From: Varanus komodoensis
Lineage: Eukaryota > Chordata > Lepidosauria > Squamata > Varanidae
NCBI RefSeq assembly: GCF_004798865.1
Contig: NW_025336273.1
Location: 519,320-583,319 of the forward strand
Length of the DNA: 64,000 bases
Direction of reading: 5' to 3'
In this document: positions 22,161-33,173 of the stretch, one piece after another
Layout: each line of letters starts with the position of its first letter
Numbering within the stretch: position 1 is the first letter of the stretch
Made by a program: the position numbers and the translations under genes
Notes under the pieces: generated by a model
Told to the model about the DNA's origin: nothing
What the model saw: only the letters and a program-made list of their open reading frames with translations
The model's database searches: none

Positions 22161-22414
22161 TATATTTCAGCATCTCTCTCTCTGTTTCTCTCTCCTGTCC
22201 ATAGAAACCTTTATGACCTCTTCTCATAAAGCTTTGGCCCAATAGAGAATTTCCTTTCTTTATACAACTGTATAATGATCTCTGGCTATATAAATATGGT
22301 ATGGAAAACCTCTAAACAATTTTAGAAGGATGGTTCTAGATTCTCAGGCAGGCCAATGCAATTTAAATTTGAATAAATCCTTGGCAAACCAAGGCAGGAG
22401 TACAGTAAGAGATG

Positions 22415-22515
22415 ACTTTTTAAAAATTATTTATTTCATTCCACTTCTATGCCACCCTGTAACCCAAAGTTTCTCTGGGCAGCTTACAGATACTTCAGTC
22501 AAACTGTTTGGCTTC
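22415..22515 (-). mobile_element. L2-like LINE 3' tip
   Basis: The complement has aaaaattatttatttcattcc, tatgccaccctgtaaccc and ctgggcagcttaca, which is the L2-like end in diverged form. Confidence 0.5.
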
Positions 22516-23060
22516 CTACCTTCCAGGGTAACTTGAATCTGCTAGATTTTTAAACAGGTAGCAGGAATTCAAGTGATGGTTTACAGAACAAGGAATAGAA
22601 ACATAGGAAAAGAGGAACAGAGTGAGTCAGAATGATGGAGACAAGTCTCCGAGATATTTCATACCTGTACAAGAATGATTTTGAAACAGAATTAAAAGAA
22701 TAGACCTCTCCTTGCTGTTTGCATGATAGGGATGTTTTACACGGAAAGTCAAGCTGCATTTTATCTCATGGCAAACACCTATCTCTGTACCTTCTAATCA
22801 TGCAGAAAGTTTCTGGGAAAGGCTTGGTTTATCAGAGACAAGACTTGATGAGATTCATTGAAAGAAAGATAGAAAGGCAGAGACACTGTGCGAAAGCAAG
22901 GAGAGCCCAGGGGCTTGTTTCATCCTGCCCTGGTGCCAATTAGAAACTCAGCTTTGCTTTTGCCTGTTCTTGCTAACCATCCATTTTATGTCTTTTTTAC
23001 CATCGTTATGTCCTTTAGCTGATCTTCACAGTGATCCGGAAGACCCGCGTCTGACCAATC

Positions 23061-23118
23061 ATGAGGATTTCCCACCTCTTGGTTGCCCTTTTCTTTGCAA
23101 TGCTTCTAGTGAGCCCAG
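23061..23118 (+). CDS. beta-defensin C, signal-peptide exon
   Basis: ATG starts a 19-codon secretory leader (MRISHLLVALFFAMLLVSP) plus one base, ending at a GTGAGC donor (23119). A tttttacc...tcctttag tract ends at an AG acceptor at 23017-23018, so the exon probably begins at 23019 with a 42-base untranslated part. This implies an upstream noncoding exon. The leader resembles avian beta-defensin leaders (MRI, then LLF and VSPG). It joins in phase with 24685 across an intron of 1566 bases. Confidence 0.92.
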
Positions 23119-23119
23119 G

Positions 23120-24250
23120 TGAGCTCGAAACCACAAAACCATACGCTGAAACCTTCCTTTTTCATGTCCTTCAGCTCTTACGGGAAAAGTTATCCTGTGT
23201 ACCAGGCGAAGAAAGCACACCCCATCCACCTGAGCTTAGCTCAGGCTCATATCCCCTCACCTATACCCAGCCACCCCAAAAGAGGGCATCTTGATTTGAA
23301 ATAGGGCCAACTTATCCAATTCCTTAATATCTACCAAAATACCACTGGTTGTTGCTCAAAAGTAAGCCTGTAGCTTTCCAGATTTACACGTTATATTTTA
23401 ATACAGCAAGTCACAAGTAAAATATAGGTTATTAAAACATCCAGTTTCAACCATCAGTTCCAAAGGAGGGTGTATTGAAGGCATAAATCCATCCATTCGA
23501 CAGACAGACATAAACCAGCGTCTTGTTCCCCCCTTGACAAGCGTTTTAGAGCTCCAATGAACATTACAAAAAATCTGGGAGCTTCTGTGGAAAGAACCAG
23601 GAGATTCCCCTGAAAAAAACCACTGGTGCAGGGGACAAAATTTCCTGAAATCTCTGCAGAGACTTTGCTCAGTGGCAGCCCACCCAGATCGTAAACCGGG
23701 CGTGAGTGCTTGGCCTTGGACTCATGGATTCTGGGTCCAAACTTTGCATGATAACTTGGTGTTTCACGGGAAGAGAAGTGGAAGGGGGGTTGTTAATTGT
23801 GTTTTGTTTTGTTTTTGCATATCAGACTCATATCGAGTTAGCCATGCATACCGCAAATTGCTTTATGGTGCAAACAATAGACTATTTGCCTCCTGTAGCT
23901 GTAGATTGGCCTCAAATATGATGCCAGAGGTAATGCTCCAGAAAAAGGAAAAATATCCCTGGAGGAGGAGGAGTTATCTTTAATCAGTTGGGTTGGGATG
24001 CCTTAGCCCAGGGGTAAAACTCCATTTCAGAGTGACACATTGTAGCAGTCAGAAAAGCACTTTTTTGGTCTGCTTTCCAAATCCACTGCTCTCTTCTCGA
24101 CGTCTGAGAGGCAAGTTCAGGACAGAAAAGGGCGTCATGACTTTGCACAATGCATAAAATTAAGCTGTGGAACTCCAGGCCTCAAGTTCTGGTGAGAGAC
24201 ACTTAGACAGGGCGAGACAAATTCATAGAATGAAAATCAACACAAACTAT
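23120..24250. other. intron of defensin C, no recognised element
   Basis: No exon or repeat could be supported in this part of the intron. Confidence 0.4.
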
Positions 24251-24254
24251 TAGC

Positions 24255-24362
24255 CATAGAAACATAGAAACAGAGCGAGTCAGGAGGGACCTCCCGGGCC
24301 ATCTAGTCTGACCTCTGGCTCCAGCCAGCTCCGCTCACGACATGCCCACCATGTGCACGTCA
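24255..24362 (-). mobile_element. CR1 LINE 3' end
   Basis: The complement of the CR1 terminus is seen: catagaaacatagaaacag, ccatctagtctgacctctg and gcccaccatgtgcacgtc. It lies in the intron of defensin C. Confidence 0.88.
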
Positions 24363-24684
24363 GGAGGGAAAAGGAGGGAAAGGGAGGGAAAAGGAGACAT
24401 GGCACCTCATGGACAAAGATGGTCTTTTTCTGCACGTCCAGCCAGGGACAGAACTACAGAAACTTTGCTTCTGAGGTGCGGGAAGTAGAATCTGGAGAGA
24501 TGCAGGTGGACACAAAGGCAGGCTAAGGGAACGATCCTGTGCGAGTTTTCCTCCGGCGCCTGGGGCTCGCAGGGAGCCGCGGGTCTTTCCTGAGCCCACG
24601 CTTGCCAGTGCTCGAGCGCTCAGCGCGGCTTGGCCCAGTGCGCCAAGGCCGCGCGCATGACTCCGGCTCCTCCTCCCCACGCAG

Positions 24685-24830
24685 GCGGCGGCCAGCGCGA
24701 GGCCCGGTTCGTGAGCCACTGCCTCCGGCGTGGCGGGATCTGCCGATACGACGACTGCAGCGAGGGCGAGGAGCAGATCGGCACGTGCTACCATCACACC
24801 ATGATCTGTTGCCGAGACGAAGTGATGTAG
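24685..24830 (+). CDS. beta-defensin C, mature-peptide exon
   Basis: The exon begins after a CAG acceptor (24682-24684) and completes the split glycine codon, then encodes 47 residues to TAG. Together with the signal exon this is a 67-residue precursor. Cysteines are spaced C-x6-C-x4-C-x9-C-x5-CC, and C-LRRGG-IC with QIGTC are typical of the avian and reptile beta-defensin fold. It contains no lysine. It has six arginines against eight Asp and Glu, so it is mildly acidic, unusual for a family best known as cationic membrane-active peptides. The short tail after CC is RDEVM. AATAAA follows 140 bases after the stop. It is secreted; direct killing is less certain than a signalling or specialised role. 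No named avian orthologue is clear. Confidence 0.94.
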
Positions 24831-24969
24831 CCGGGCCGGGGCAGGACCGCGAGCCAGAGAGGTCCCCAGACGGAGGAGGATTCCCCCTGCTGCCCTTTCC
24901 CCAGGCAATCTGTCCCCCCTTTCCCTGGGGAGCAGCAACACTTGGTCCTGGCTACGCATTCTCCTTCTT

Positions 24970-24975
24970 AATAAA
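24970..24975 (+). promoter_or_regulatory. polyadenylation signal of defensin C
   Basis: AATAAA lies 140 bases after the stop codon, in the usual position for a short defensin 3' untranslated region. Confidence 0.75.
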
Positions 24976-25182
24976 AATGGTATTTCTTCTCTTGCACCGA
25001 CTTCGGCTCTTTGTCAACCCCGGTCGTGGCCCAGCTGGGCAGGAGCCTCCATGGCAAAGGGGTGGAAGGTCTCGCAGCGGAGGGCCAGGCTGGGCTTCGG
25101 GGAAGCTCCGCTGGTGGGCGGGGCTGCGAGCAAAGGGGCGGGGCCAACCCCCAGCCGCATGTCACTCAAAGCGCTCACTGCC

Positions 25183-25428
25183 GGAGAGCCGGTGTGGTGC
25201 GGTGGTGAAGAGCGTGGGACCGGGACTCAGAGGATCCGGGTTCGAGTCCCCGCTCGGCCATGGAGCCCACTGGGTGACTTTGGGCCAGTCACAGACTCTC
25301 AGCCCAGCCTACCTCACAGGGTTGTTGTTGTGGGGATAAGATGGAGGAGAATGGTGTAAGCTGCCTTGAGCCCTTTGTAGGAAAAAGGCAGGATACAAAC
25401 CGCAATATATATAAATAAATAAAATTAA
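25183..25428 (+). mobile_element. Sauria-type tRNA-derived SINE, near full length
   Basis: The head gagagccggtgtggtgcggtgg has an A-box-like segment. A B box follows in ggttcgagtccc. The body has gtgactttgggccagtcac and acctcacagggttgttgttg, and the tail gtaagctgccttgagccc ends in an AT-rich repeat. This is the best-preserved SINE in the window and a useful marker for Squamata. Confidence 0.92.
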
Positions 25429-25434
25429 TCCCTA

Positions 25435-26245
25435 GCACGGGCTGTTCAGCCTCTCCTAAGGAATGGATGAAAATCCAGAAACTACCATGGCCGGAAAGGG
25501 AAGGATTCCAGGGAGAGGCGTGTTGCCTTCTGAGAACCAGGAAAGGAACACTTTGGGGTCCCAGGTGGTCCAGAGTTTGCCCCCAGGCCTGTGGTCCCAG
25601 CCCCCGCCCCTCCATCGTCTCTGGCCCAGCTCCACCTCCCAGCATCATCCCTGGGACTGATTCAGTGGCTCAGCTAAGGCTGAGCTTTCTTCCTTGAGTC
25701 ATTGTCCACCCCTCTTTTCGCTAAATATTCAGAGTGGCTTACAAGTCTACAAAAAATAATCATTGTGATATAAATATCAATGAGCAAGCAAAAGAGATGG
25801 TTAAAAGCTTAAGAAATCGGCAATCCGTCCTAGCAAGCACATTGAAATATGAATTCAGTGAAGGCACCACCCATTAAAAGGTAAAACCCAGCTTGAACGT
25901 TTTAAGTTTTTAAAACCTTTCCGTCCTTTGTACACTCACGTGGGAGTAGGTACGTGGCAGGTACACAGCAGTCTTGCTATCAAGCACACCTTCAGTGCGT
26001 AGAATTAGGCTTTCGAGAGAAGAAGCCCGAAAGGCCGCAGCATCGCTCCAGCCAAGGTGCGCCACACAGAACACAAGGAGATTCATAGCAACACAGAGCA
26101 GATCGTCACATTGCCTAAACAAGCCACTGTCTTCTCAAAAGAGAGCTTTGATTCCGGTTTTCTTCTCTCTTTCTCAAAGAACATGTTTACCAACCATCTG
26201 CAGCCCACCAGCAATTTCACCTGGTACCACGCAGAGGTGGGTCAT
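25435..26245. other. no gene seen
   Basis: Sequence between genes C and D. Part of it (about 25710-25900) may be an old LINE tail, but no clear match was found. Confidence 0.35.
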
Positions 26246-26249
26246 GACA

Positions 26250-26345
26250 TTTATTATTTATTTATTTAAAGTTTTTATATGCCGTCCCCTTGCTATATAG
26301 CCTCTGGATGGCTCACAGAAATAAATACAAAACAAATAACAACTA
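26250..26345 (-). mobile_element. L2-like LINE 3' tail
   Basis: The complement tttatttatttaaagtttttat, tgccgtccccttg, then ggatggctcacagaaataa corresponds to an old L2-like terminus. Confidence 0.55.
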
Positions 26346-26359
26346 CAATTAAAACCCAG

Positions 26360-26612
26360 AAACCCTGCAGTGGAGGGCAGGGCATGTTCCAATGGAGCAA
26401 AGCTCAGGGATCCAAGATTTAGGGTGGATGCCAGGAAGTGCTTCCCAATGGTTAGGACCCCAAGGGCATGGAACGGGCTTCCACGGGAGGTGGTTGAAGC
26501 CCCATCGGTGAGGTGTTCAAGGATAGGTAGGCATGTCATGAATGCAGCCGGCTGGTCAGACTAGATGGCCCAGAGACCCCTTCTGACTCACTCTGTTTCT
26601 ATGTTTTTATGT
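26360..26612 (+). mobile_element. CR1 LINE 3' end
   Basis: It shows gcatgttccaatggagcaaag, ggatgccaggaagtgcttcc, gaacgggcttccacgggagg and a terminal tctgtttctatgtttttatg. Confidence 0.88.
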
Positions 26613-26614
26613 CC

Positions 26615-27385
26615 TGTTGCATCCTAAAATGAATATCTCTCATGTGTTGCTGCAACTTGTTGCTGACATTTCAATAACAATATTTTACAAATATAAAAAA
26701 GAATGAAGCCCAAATACAAAAGGACTCAGTCCACTGCAGAAATGAGGAAAGTATTTCCTGCCAGATCTCTTCCATTTCAAGGAGGAAACAGAAGTCTTGA
26801 AAGGCTTTGCTAAAATTCTGCCCTGGGGTGTGTGAACCAATGCAGAGATAAAACATTTATGCTCACGGTTGTCAAATGTTTCTGCCAACATCTACACCCC
26901 TTCCATGTAGCCCCATACTGCAGATCAGAATTTGAGAGCGACCAGGGATCTCTCCCACCATTACAGGTCAACTGCAGAACACAGCCTAAAAGCCACCGTC
27001 AGGTTTGCATTCCCACACAAATATTGATGCTCAAAACAGAGACCGGCCCATTTCCTTCCCTTTCTGTTCCACAACTTTCGAGGTGCAATGTGCCACCGTT
27101 CCTGAACGACCGAGCCCTGAGCGAAAGGGACGGGAATTTCTCTAGTGCACCTGGCAGCTGGAACATAGCGATCTCTCGATATCGAAAGTATCCCCCTTCA
27201 TCTCATGAATATGCTCGCCAACCGCATGCATTGTTCCAAGGATCCCCTCTGGGTCACAGTGACACGGAAGGCATGAGAAACCAGGAAAGGCGAAGGTAAT
27301 TCATTGACTTTTTCTTCCTCCTTCCTTCTGAGCTTCCAACAAGCAGCTCTTAATAAGTACAGGGGTTCCTCTGTATATGGAGTGA
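26615..27385. other. upstream flank of defensin D, no repeat recognised
   Basis: A pyrimidine-rich tract (tttttcttcctccttccttc) near 27308-27328 may belong to an acceptor for the signal exon, which would imply an upstream noncoding exon. No clear TATA box was seen. Confidence 0.35.
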
Positions 27386-27387
27386 AG

Positions 27388-27445
27388 ATGCTTTTAGCCC
27401 TGCTGCTGTTACTGCTGCTGCTCTCCACAGCCTCAGCTGCCCCAG
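27388..27445 (+). CDS. AvBD12-like: beta-defensin D (AvBD12-like), signal-peptide exon
   Basis: ATG starts a very leucine-rich leader (MLLALLLLLLLLSTASAAP, 19 codons) plus one base and a GTAAAG donor at 27446. The junction is phase 1, as in all defensin genes here, and joins with the mature exon at 29466 across an intron of 2020 bases. The next ATG upstream is out of frame, so this start is the natural one. Confidence 0.9.
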
Positions 27446-28499
27446 GTAAAGTTCTCCAGAAAATCTTTCGGATCTTTGCCAAATGAGGTAGGACGGCCCG
27501 TGCCGGCGACTTGAAGGACAACAGCTTCCCTCGAGATGCCTCCATGGCTGTGGGATGATACGGATTGGTCCTGCCTGACTCGGATTGGTCCTGTTCCCCC
27601 TTTTGGTGGTCCAGTGATGGAGGTACATACACCAACGAGCCCCGTGGGGGGCTGAGCTGACCCCACCTGGAAAAATAATGCACGGGAGGCAGGAAACACC
27701 CAGACATTGGGGCATTCGGTCGGTGGCCTCGCCACCTCTGGTGGGAGCCAGCCCCCACTGTGTGAAGAAGGGCCTTCAGGTTTCTCCTTGCTTATGTATT
27801 ATTGGATGCGGAGGCAGAACTCTCTCCTCCTGGGTCTTTATTTCACTCCCTTTGCACAGGGACCAACTACTGTGCATGTTAAACCCACAAGCAGGACTTG
27901 AGTGTGGCAGCACCCTGCCACCCATGTTCCCCAGCCGCTGGGACGCATAGCCACTCTACCTCTTAGGAGAATTCACTCCATGCTGGTATTTCCCTGGAGG
28001 TGGTGGGGGCCACAGGTTGCCCACCCCGCTTAACTGGAGGCGCAGCTCCCTCCCAGGGGGGGTTATGTCTCCCTCCCCACCCAAACCAGCACCTTCCAGG
28101 TGTGCAATGCCCACCATCTCTAGCAAGCCTGAGGGGGGGGGTGATGAAAGCTGTCATCCAGTGTATTGCAAGGGCACCGCTTCAGAGACAGCAGGAAAAT
28201 GCATTCGAGTGAGCTTTACTGGATAGATGTATGCAGAGTGTCGCTGATTTCAGGATGTTTTCTCTGAATGCTCAAGTCACCTTGCAAATATTCCACACTC
28301 CCAGGAATTTCGTGCACACACAAATGGACTGCAGGAACCATTCACCAGGTTGGTTAATGAAATGTGTACATGAGCGATCCAGATTTATCAGAAATACTCA
28401 ACGCGACATGTTTTACTTCTGCAGGAGCGGTTTCTGGCCACCCTAAATTTGCTCCTCTTGGAGGGTTTTGAGGCCCTGAATGTTTTCGTGGCTTATTCC

Positions 28500-28650
28500 T
28501 CCAGGTTGTGTACCTGCCAGGGGTGGGCCATTCATGGTCTTCCAGATGTTGCTGGACTGCAGTCCCATCAGCCCTGGCTGCTTGGCCAGAGGGTGATGGG
28601 AGTCATACTCCAAGAAGAAGTGCGAAGCCACAAGCTGTGTGCCTCTCATT
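28500..28650. repeat. palindromic dispersed repeat
   Basis: The segment ccagatgttgctggactgcag, tcccatcagccctggc is followed by its rough complement gccagagggtgatggga. Related fragments with the actcccatcatccc core occur near 35900, 37060, 55490, 57710 and 58090. It behaves like a short inverted-repeat element; the family is not identified. Confidence 0.5.
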
Positions 28651-28984
28651 AATCCCACGTCCCAAGTCCATCCGAGCGAATGGGTTTCTTCCTGGACATC
28701 ATGAGCAACAAGGCTCTTGGCTTAGCCCAGCATCTCTGCACAGGGTTGGATCTGATCCTGGCAGCTGAAGCTGCAGGGCTGTAACAGCTGGAGTTGGATG
28801 GAAACGTCCTCGATTGCCCTGTAAGCCATTTTCAAACGGTGGCAATGCCGATCTGGAGCAAAGAGGAGGGACCAGAATTCGCCCCATAGCTAACAAAGCT
28901 GGGCTTTTCCACCGCCATGGCTTGCAACAGCATCTGCCCCTTAGCCTGAAGCGGGTGCCCTCCTTTGCATAATAAAATTTATTT

Positions 28985-29345
28985 AATTTAATTTATTTAT
29001 TTAGGGAACTTCTATGCCGCCCCATTCGCTGAAGCCTTGGGGCGGCTCACAACCATAAATAAATAGAATCCTATAAAACAATATAAATTAAGTCGCCCTG
29101 GCCAAAGAATAAAATAAATAAATAATATTAACAATTAAAATAACGTTTGAATAAAAAGGTCTTGGTCTGGCGCCAAAAAGCAAATAATGACAGCGCCAGG
29201 TGGACCTCTCTGGGGAGCGCATTCCATAGATGGGGCGCCACCGCAGAGAAGGCCCTCCTCCGGGTGCTCACCCTCCTAATATCATTCACGGAGGGCTCCC
29301 GGAGAAGGGCCTCTCCTGCCGATCTCAAGGGGTGGGTGGGCATAT
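28985..29345 (-). mobile_element. L2-like LINE, 3' coding end and tail
   Basis: The complement reads from a ttatttatttagggaacttc tail through gccgccccattcgctgaagc to the C-terminal coding segment (EALLREPSV, RRAFSAVAP, HLWNALPREV). It inserted into the intron of defensin D and ends only about 120 bases before the mature exon. Confidence 0.92.
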
Positions 29346-29363
29346 ATGGATCGGGGCCCAGAG

Positions 29364-29384
29364 ACTACCTATATAAAAGGTAGT
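29364..29384. promoter_or_regulatory. TATA-like motif within a short inverted repeat
   Basis: The motif tatataaaagg (29370-29380) lies inside actacct...aggtagt arms and about 85 bases before the mature exon of defensin D. A 19-base unit (ggatcggggcccagagact) is duplicated on both sides (29348-29366 and 29392-29410). It could be chance or an internal promoter. Confidence 0.3.
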
Positions 29385-29465
29385 TTACTTCGGATTGGGG
29401 CCCAGAGACTTGACTTCAGGGAGAGGAAAGTGGCAGCCCCTGACCAGCCCCCTTCCCCTCCGCAG

Positions 29466-29671
29466 GAGCCCTCCAGGACAAGAAGGGAAGCTGCGACCTT
29501 GCGCTGCACAACTGCAGGATGGGATTCTGCTCCCAGGAAGAAATTCCCACGGGCGAGTTTTGCTTCGAGCCTGTGATCTTATGTTGCAAGCATTTGCCAG
29601 AGAAGTCGAAGAGCCCAGAAAGACTAGAGGGGGTTGCCTCTTTCGCCGATGTCCTGAGGAACCTCCTCTGA
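29466..29671 (+). CDS. AvBD12-like: beta-defensin D (AvBD12-like), mature-peptide exon
   Basis: After a CGCAG acceptor the exon completes a glycine codon and encodes 67 residues to TGA, for an 87-residue precursor. Cysteine spacing is C-x6-C-x4-C-x10-C-x6-CC. The string FCFEPVILCCK is almost identical to chicken AvBD12 (YCFEPVILCCK), strong evidence for orthology. After CC a tail of 27 residues ends in an amphipathic stretch (VASFADVLRNLL), longer than most family members. Ten acidic residues against eight basic ones make the whole slightly acidic, in keeping with the weakly charged avian AvBD12. The peptide should be secreted and disulfide-bonded. An ATTAAA at 30033-30038 could end the transcript. 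Confidence 0.95.
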
Positions 29672-30032
29672 CTGGAGCACTTCCACCTCGCCGGCTGCAG
29701 CTGCAAAAAGACAGACCACTGGTCAGGTACCTTTGGGAGGAATTCAGGGGGATTTGCAGGGCTCCGCGGTTTAATTCCTGGGTCAGTCCCTAGAATTGGT
29801 GCTGCTACAGATTCTCTTAGAATGGCCTGCATGGATGAGCAAAATGCAGCAAGATCCTCCAAATTCCATTCCAATTTCCATTTCCACTCAAGTTTGTACC
29901 CCTTTGGGAACTCTGTTTTTCTTTTTGTGTGGAAATCTATACATATGTTCATGGATATTTTTCCAAATGTACAATTCCCAAATTTTCCAGATGCAATTGT
30001 GTGCATCTTCTGTAGGCTTTCCTCTGCCATAC

Positions 30033-30038
30033 ATTAAA
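30033..30038 (+). promoter_or_regulatory. possible polyadenylation signal of defensin D (ATTAAA)
   Basis: The ATTAAA variant is 362 bases after the stop codon. No AATAAA is closer. Confidence 0.4.
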
Positions 30039-30179
30039 GCTTATTTATGTGCATTTTTCCAGTGGAGACATGCTGTCAATTTTGGGGTTCCACAAAGCAC
30101 CCTGAAAGTTCAGAAATGTATGGACTTAGGTCACTCATTGAGTCCCATGTTTAGTCTGGAAGTGGTAACTGGATAAATT

Positions 30180-32165
30180 CTGATTTTAACCTGGACTGAA
30201 ATGGCTTCCTCTGTGTTTATGCTCTCAAAAGAGCATGGGAAGCTGATTCTTCTCAGAGATGAGCTTGTTGCTGCCACCACGTGGTGAAATGGCAAAGGGT
30301 TTCTTCAGAAAAGTTGCCGTGGATCTCAAATGCAATTGATGCTGGCATGAACTATTCTGGTGGCTGTCTAGAGCTGTTAATAGCACGTGTGAAAGGGTTC
30401 TGGGGTCTTGTTCATGCCAGCCCCAGAAATGACCCCAGCAGGCATGGGAAGGGGCCCTACCGTCTATAGCAGCAGGTCTCGCGCTGAGTTACAGCCCTTC
30501 CCTAGACCTTGAATCCTGCCAAATTCCAGCCGCCAAATCCGACCACAGCCAAACCACCAAAGCAACAGAGGGCGGCCTGCATGGGAAGAGGGTGCAATTC
30601 AGTGGGAGAATCGCAAGCTTTGCATGTTCCGTCTGTGGCACCTTCCATTCCCCTTTTATTTATACCAAACAACTTTAAAGCGGGGGTGATTCAACAGTAG
30701 GTTTCCATATAGTCTGGACTTTAATTCCCAGCATTCCTGACCACTGGCCAGGTCGGACAGGGGCTTCTGGGAGCTGAAGTCCAAGACATCTGCAAATCTC
30801 CCTTCTGTGAAAGGTCTCCTTCCAGCTTCTCTGTGCAGAACCTTTGACTTCCGATTGTGACCTAGTAGAACTCAGAACTGTGTGCTCCAGGCCTGGAAGC
30901 AGTAGCAAATACTCCCTAAAGGCCCCGATCCTACTGCACCCTGGAGAGGAACAGCTTCCCTCATTTGTCCCCACAAGTACGATGCCATTCAACTCCGCCT
31001 TGCTGTCCCTGAGACCACCCTCCCCATACACAGCCATCGGTTCCTTCCTTCCCCAACCCTCTCAAATTCCCCTCGATGCCCACATTGTTCATGAAGCTTC
31101 TAGGGTGATTCTGGAGGCCACATGCCCAGCGTCAATGAGGCTCATCCCAGCAATTCACAGCCATCTCCCCTTTCCTTTGCTTCCCTCTTTCCTACGCTCC
31201 CTTTCTTTCTTCTTCCTGCTGTCCAATATCGGAAAGGATGCGAAGACTGGGGGCCAAAGAGTTTTGCTTCACTTACGTTCAAGCTGGGGCAACTTCCCCT
31301 TATATTGCCCTACAACTCCCATCAGCCCTGCCCAGTTTGCCCAGCAGTGAGGGAAGCTGGGAGCCATCCACCAAAGCCCCTCAAGGCCTGGGGCTGCCCC
31401 CCTTTTCCCATAAAGCCACGAATGTGCTGACTGGGTGCATGAAAAATAAACCTGGCAACCTCTTAATTTTCTTGGACACAATGCCCAAACAAAACTTGCT
31501 TCGGCAACGTGTTCTCTCCTGATCTTACAAAATAATAAAATGTGAAGGGGACCGAAACAGACCTACATGACATCTTCCTCTTCCTTGGCAACAGGCAGAC
31601 ACCAAAGTCACCATACGATTCCGAAGCCAAAATGTAGTCTTCAGCCACGTAGAATAGTTGTCACCAATGGCATCAACTAATCTGAAGCAGTGCTCCATCC
31701 CTGGAAGTTATCCACAACATTTGCCCATACGCGGATGATCTTCAGTGGCAAATAGTGGCAACCCAAGCCCTTTACACTGAAGAAAAGTATTTCCTTTGAA
31801 GTGTTGCGGCATAGGGTGCTCCCCCTTGGAAATGGCTGTTTTTCTGACAGACTGAGGCTTCTGGTTGACTCTAAACTTCCCATATTCAGCCATTTGGGAT
31901 TGCAGCCGACTTTGTATCAGGATGGCGCTTCTGCAGGGAATGGGATGCAAGAACGCGCTTTTTGCAGAACAGACATTCCTAAAATTGTAACTATAAGTAT
32001 CCTAATATGTATATTGTAAAGAAAACAGCACTGTCAAAATTGCGATAAGATGCCTGAGCCAGTCTTTAAATGGAGAGAAGCTTTAGGGCTCGTGATCAGT
32101 CCAAGAGCTTCGTGCTGTGGGCCCCTTTTTTATGCTTTTTACATCTCATGAAATGTATCTTTTAT
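30180..32165. other. spacer between defensins D and E
   Basis: No exon was recognised. A segment near 30715-30795 (gtctggactttaattcccagc to gagctgaagtccaagac) and another at 31305-31350 belong to the same dispersed palindromic family as 28500-28650. The noncoding first exon of defensin E should lie here but cannot be placed. Confidence 0.4.
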
Positions 32166-32172
32166 TATAGCC

Positions 32173-32230
32173 ATGAAGATCTTTTGCCTTCTCTTTGCCA
32201 GTCTCTTCTTGGCCTTCCTGCAAAGTTCAG
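32173..32230 (+). CDS. beta-defensin E, signal-peptide exon
   Basis: The exon starts just after an acceptor (tcttttattatag, ending at 32170) with only two bases before the ATG. A separate noncoding first exon is therefore expected upstream. The 19-codon leader MKIFCLLFASLFLAFLQSS plus one base ends at a GTAAGA donor (32231) and joins in phase 1 with the mature exon at 33174 across 943 bases. Confidence 0.93.
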
Positions 32231-32459
32231 GTAAGAGCAGCCGCTTGTTAAGCCCCTCGTTCTTTTGAACGAGTGCTTTCTTTAGGGGCTGCTGACACCT
32301 AATCCCCATAACTTTCAAATAAGAGTGGGTGCCCCCCATCTAATAGGGAATATTGCTTCACCCTCAATTAAAGAGAATGTCAGCTCGGAAGACTAATTAA
32401 CCCTCTTTTGCACCAGATCTTTCAGTGGCTACTGAGAGTCATTCCTAGGAGAAAGACCT

Positions 32460-32850
32460 AAACAGGGAACATCACAGAGTTAGGAAAAGTCCAGAAAAGG
32501 GATGGGAGCAACTCTGTGAAGGAAGGCTACAATATCCGGGATTGTTCAGCTTGGGGTGGGGGGGGTGGGGGGGGAGAAGGGGAGATAGGATAGAGGCATA
32601 GAGAATTCTGCATGGTACGGAGAAAGACGGGGGGTCTTTTTCTCCCTCTCCCCTAATAGAACCCAAAGGAGTCGCCCCATGAAGCTGAAAGGCAGGCAAT
32701 TCAAGACAGTTAGAAGAAGAGCATCTTCATGCAGTGCAGCATTAAACTGTGGAACTCACTGCTACAAGATGCAGGGATGGCCTCCAGTTAGGAGGGCTTT
32801 AACAGAGAACTGGATAAACTGGGCTGAAACTTTCATCAGGTACTGGGATG
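32460..32850 (+). mobile_element. CR1 LINE 3' region, second subfamily
   Basis: It has gatagaggcatagagaattc, ggtacggagaaagacgggg, cgccccatgaagctgaaagg and agggctttaacagagaactgg in the order of 5195-5600. It lies in the intron of defensin E. A homopolymer-like G stretch occurs at about 32556-32575. Confidence 0.75.
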
Positions 32851-33173
32851 AAAAAGGCCATAAGAAGGACGAGGCTGGATCAGACCAGGGGTCCAGCTGC
32901 TCACAGGAAACTCACCAGGGGGTCTGGAGTGCAGCAGGCATGTCCCCCCTGATCCTGGAGCCATCAGGACTAGCGCCATTGATAGCTTCTCCTCACATAT
33001 GTGCCCGGTTGTCTTTTTAAGTCCCCAGAGTGGCGGCCAGCACCACTTCCTGTGGGCGTCAGTCCCAACGCTGCTCAGGACACGGCTGAAGCCTCCCAGC
33101 ACCGGCTGGAGCTGAACTGACCTCAAAATGGCCCGTGGCCAACACAAAACGCTTCCGTTTGCTCTCCGTGCAG

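Noticed and set aside
25210-25265. tRNA-like promoter boxes considered as a tRNA gene
   Set aside because: The cloverleaf does not close and a SINE body and tail follow; it is the head of a Sauria-type SINE.
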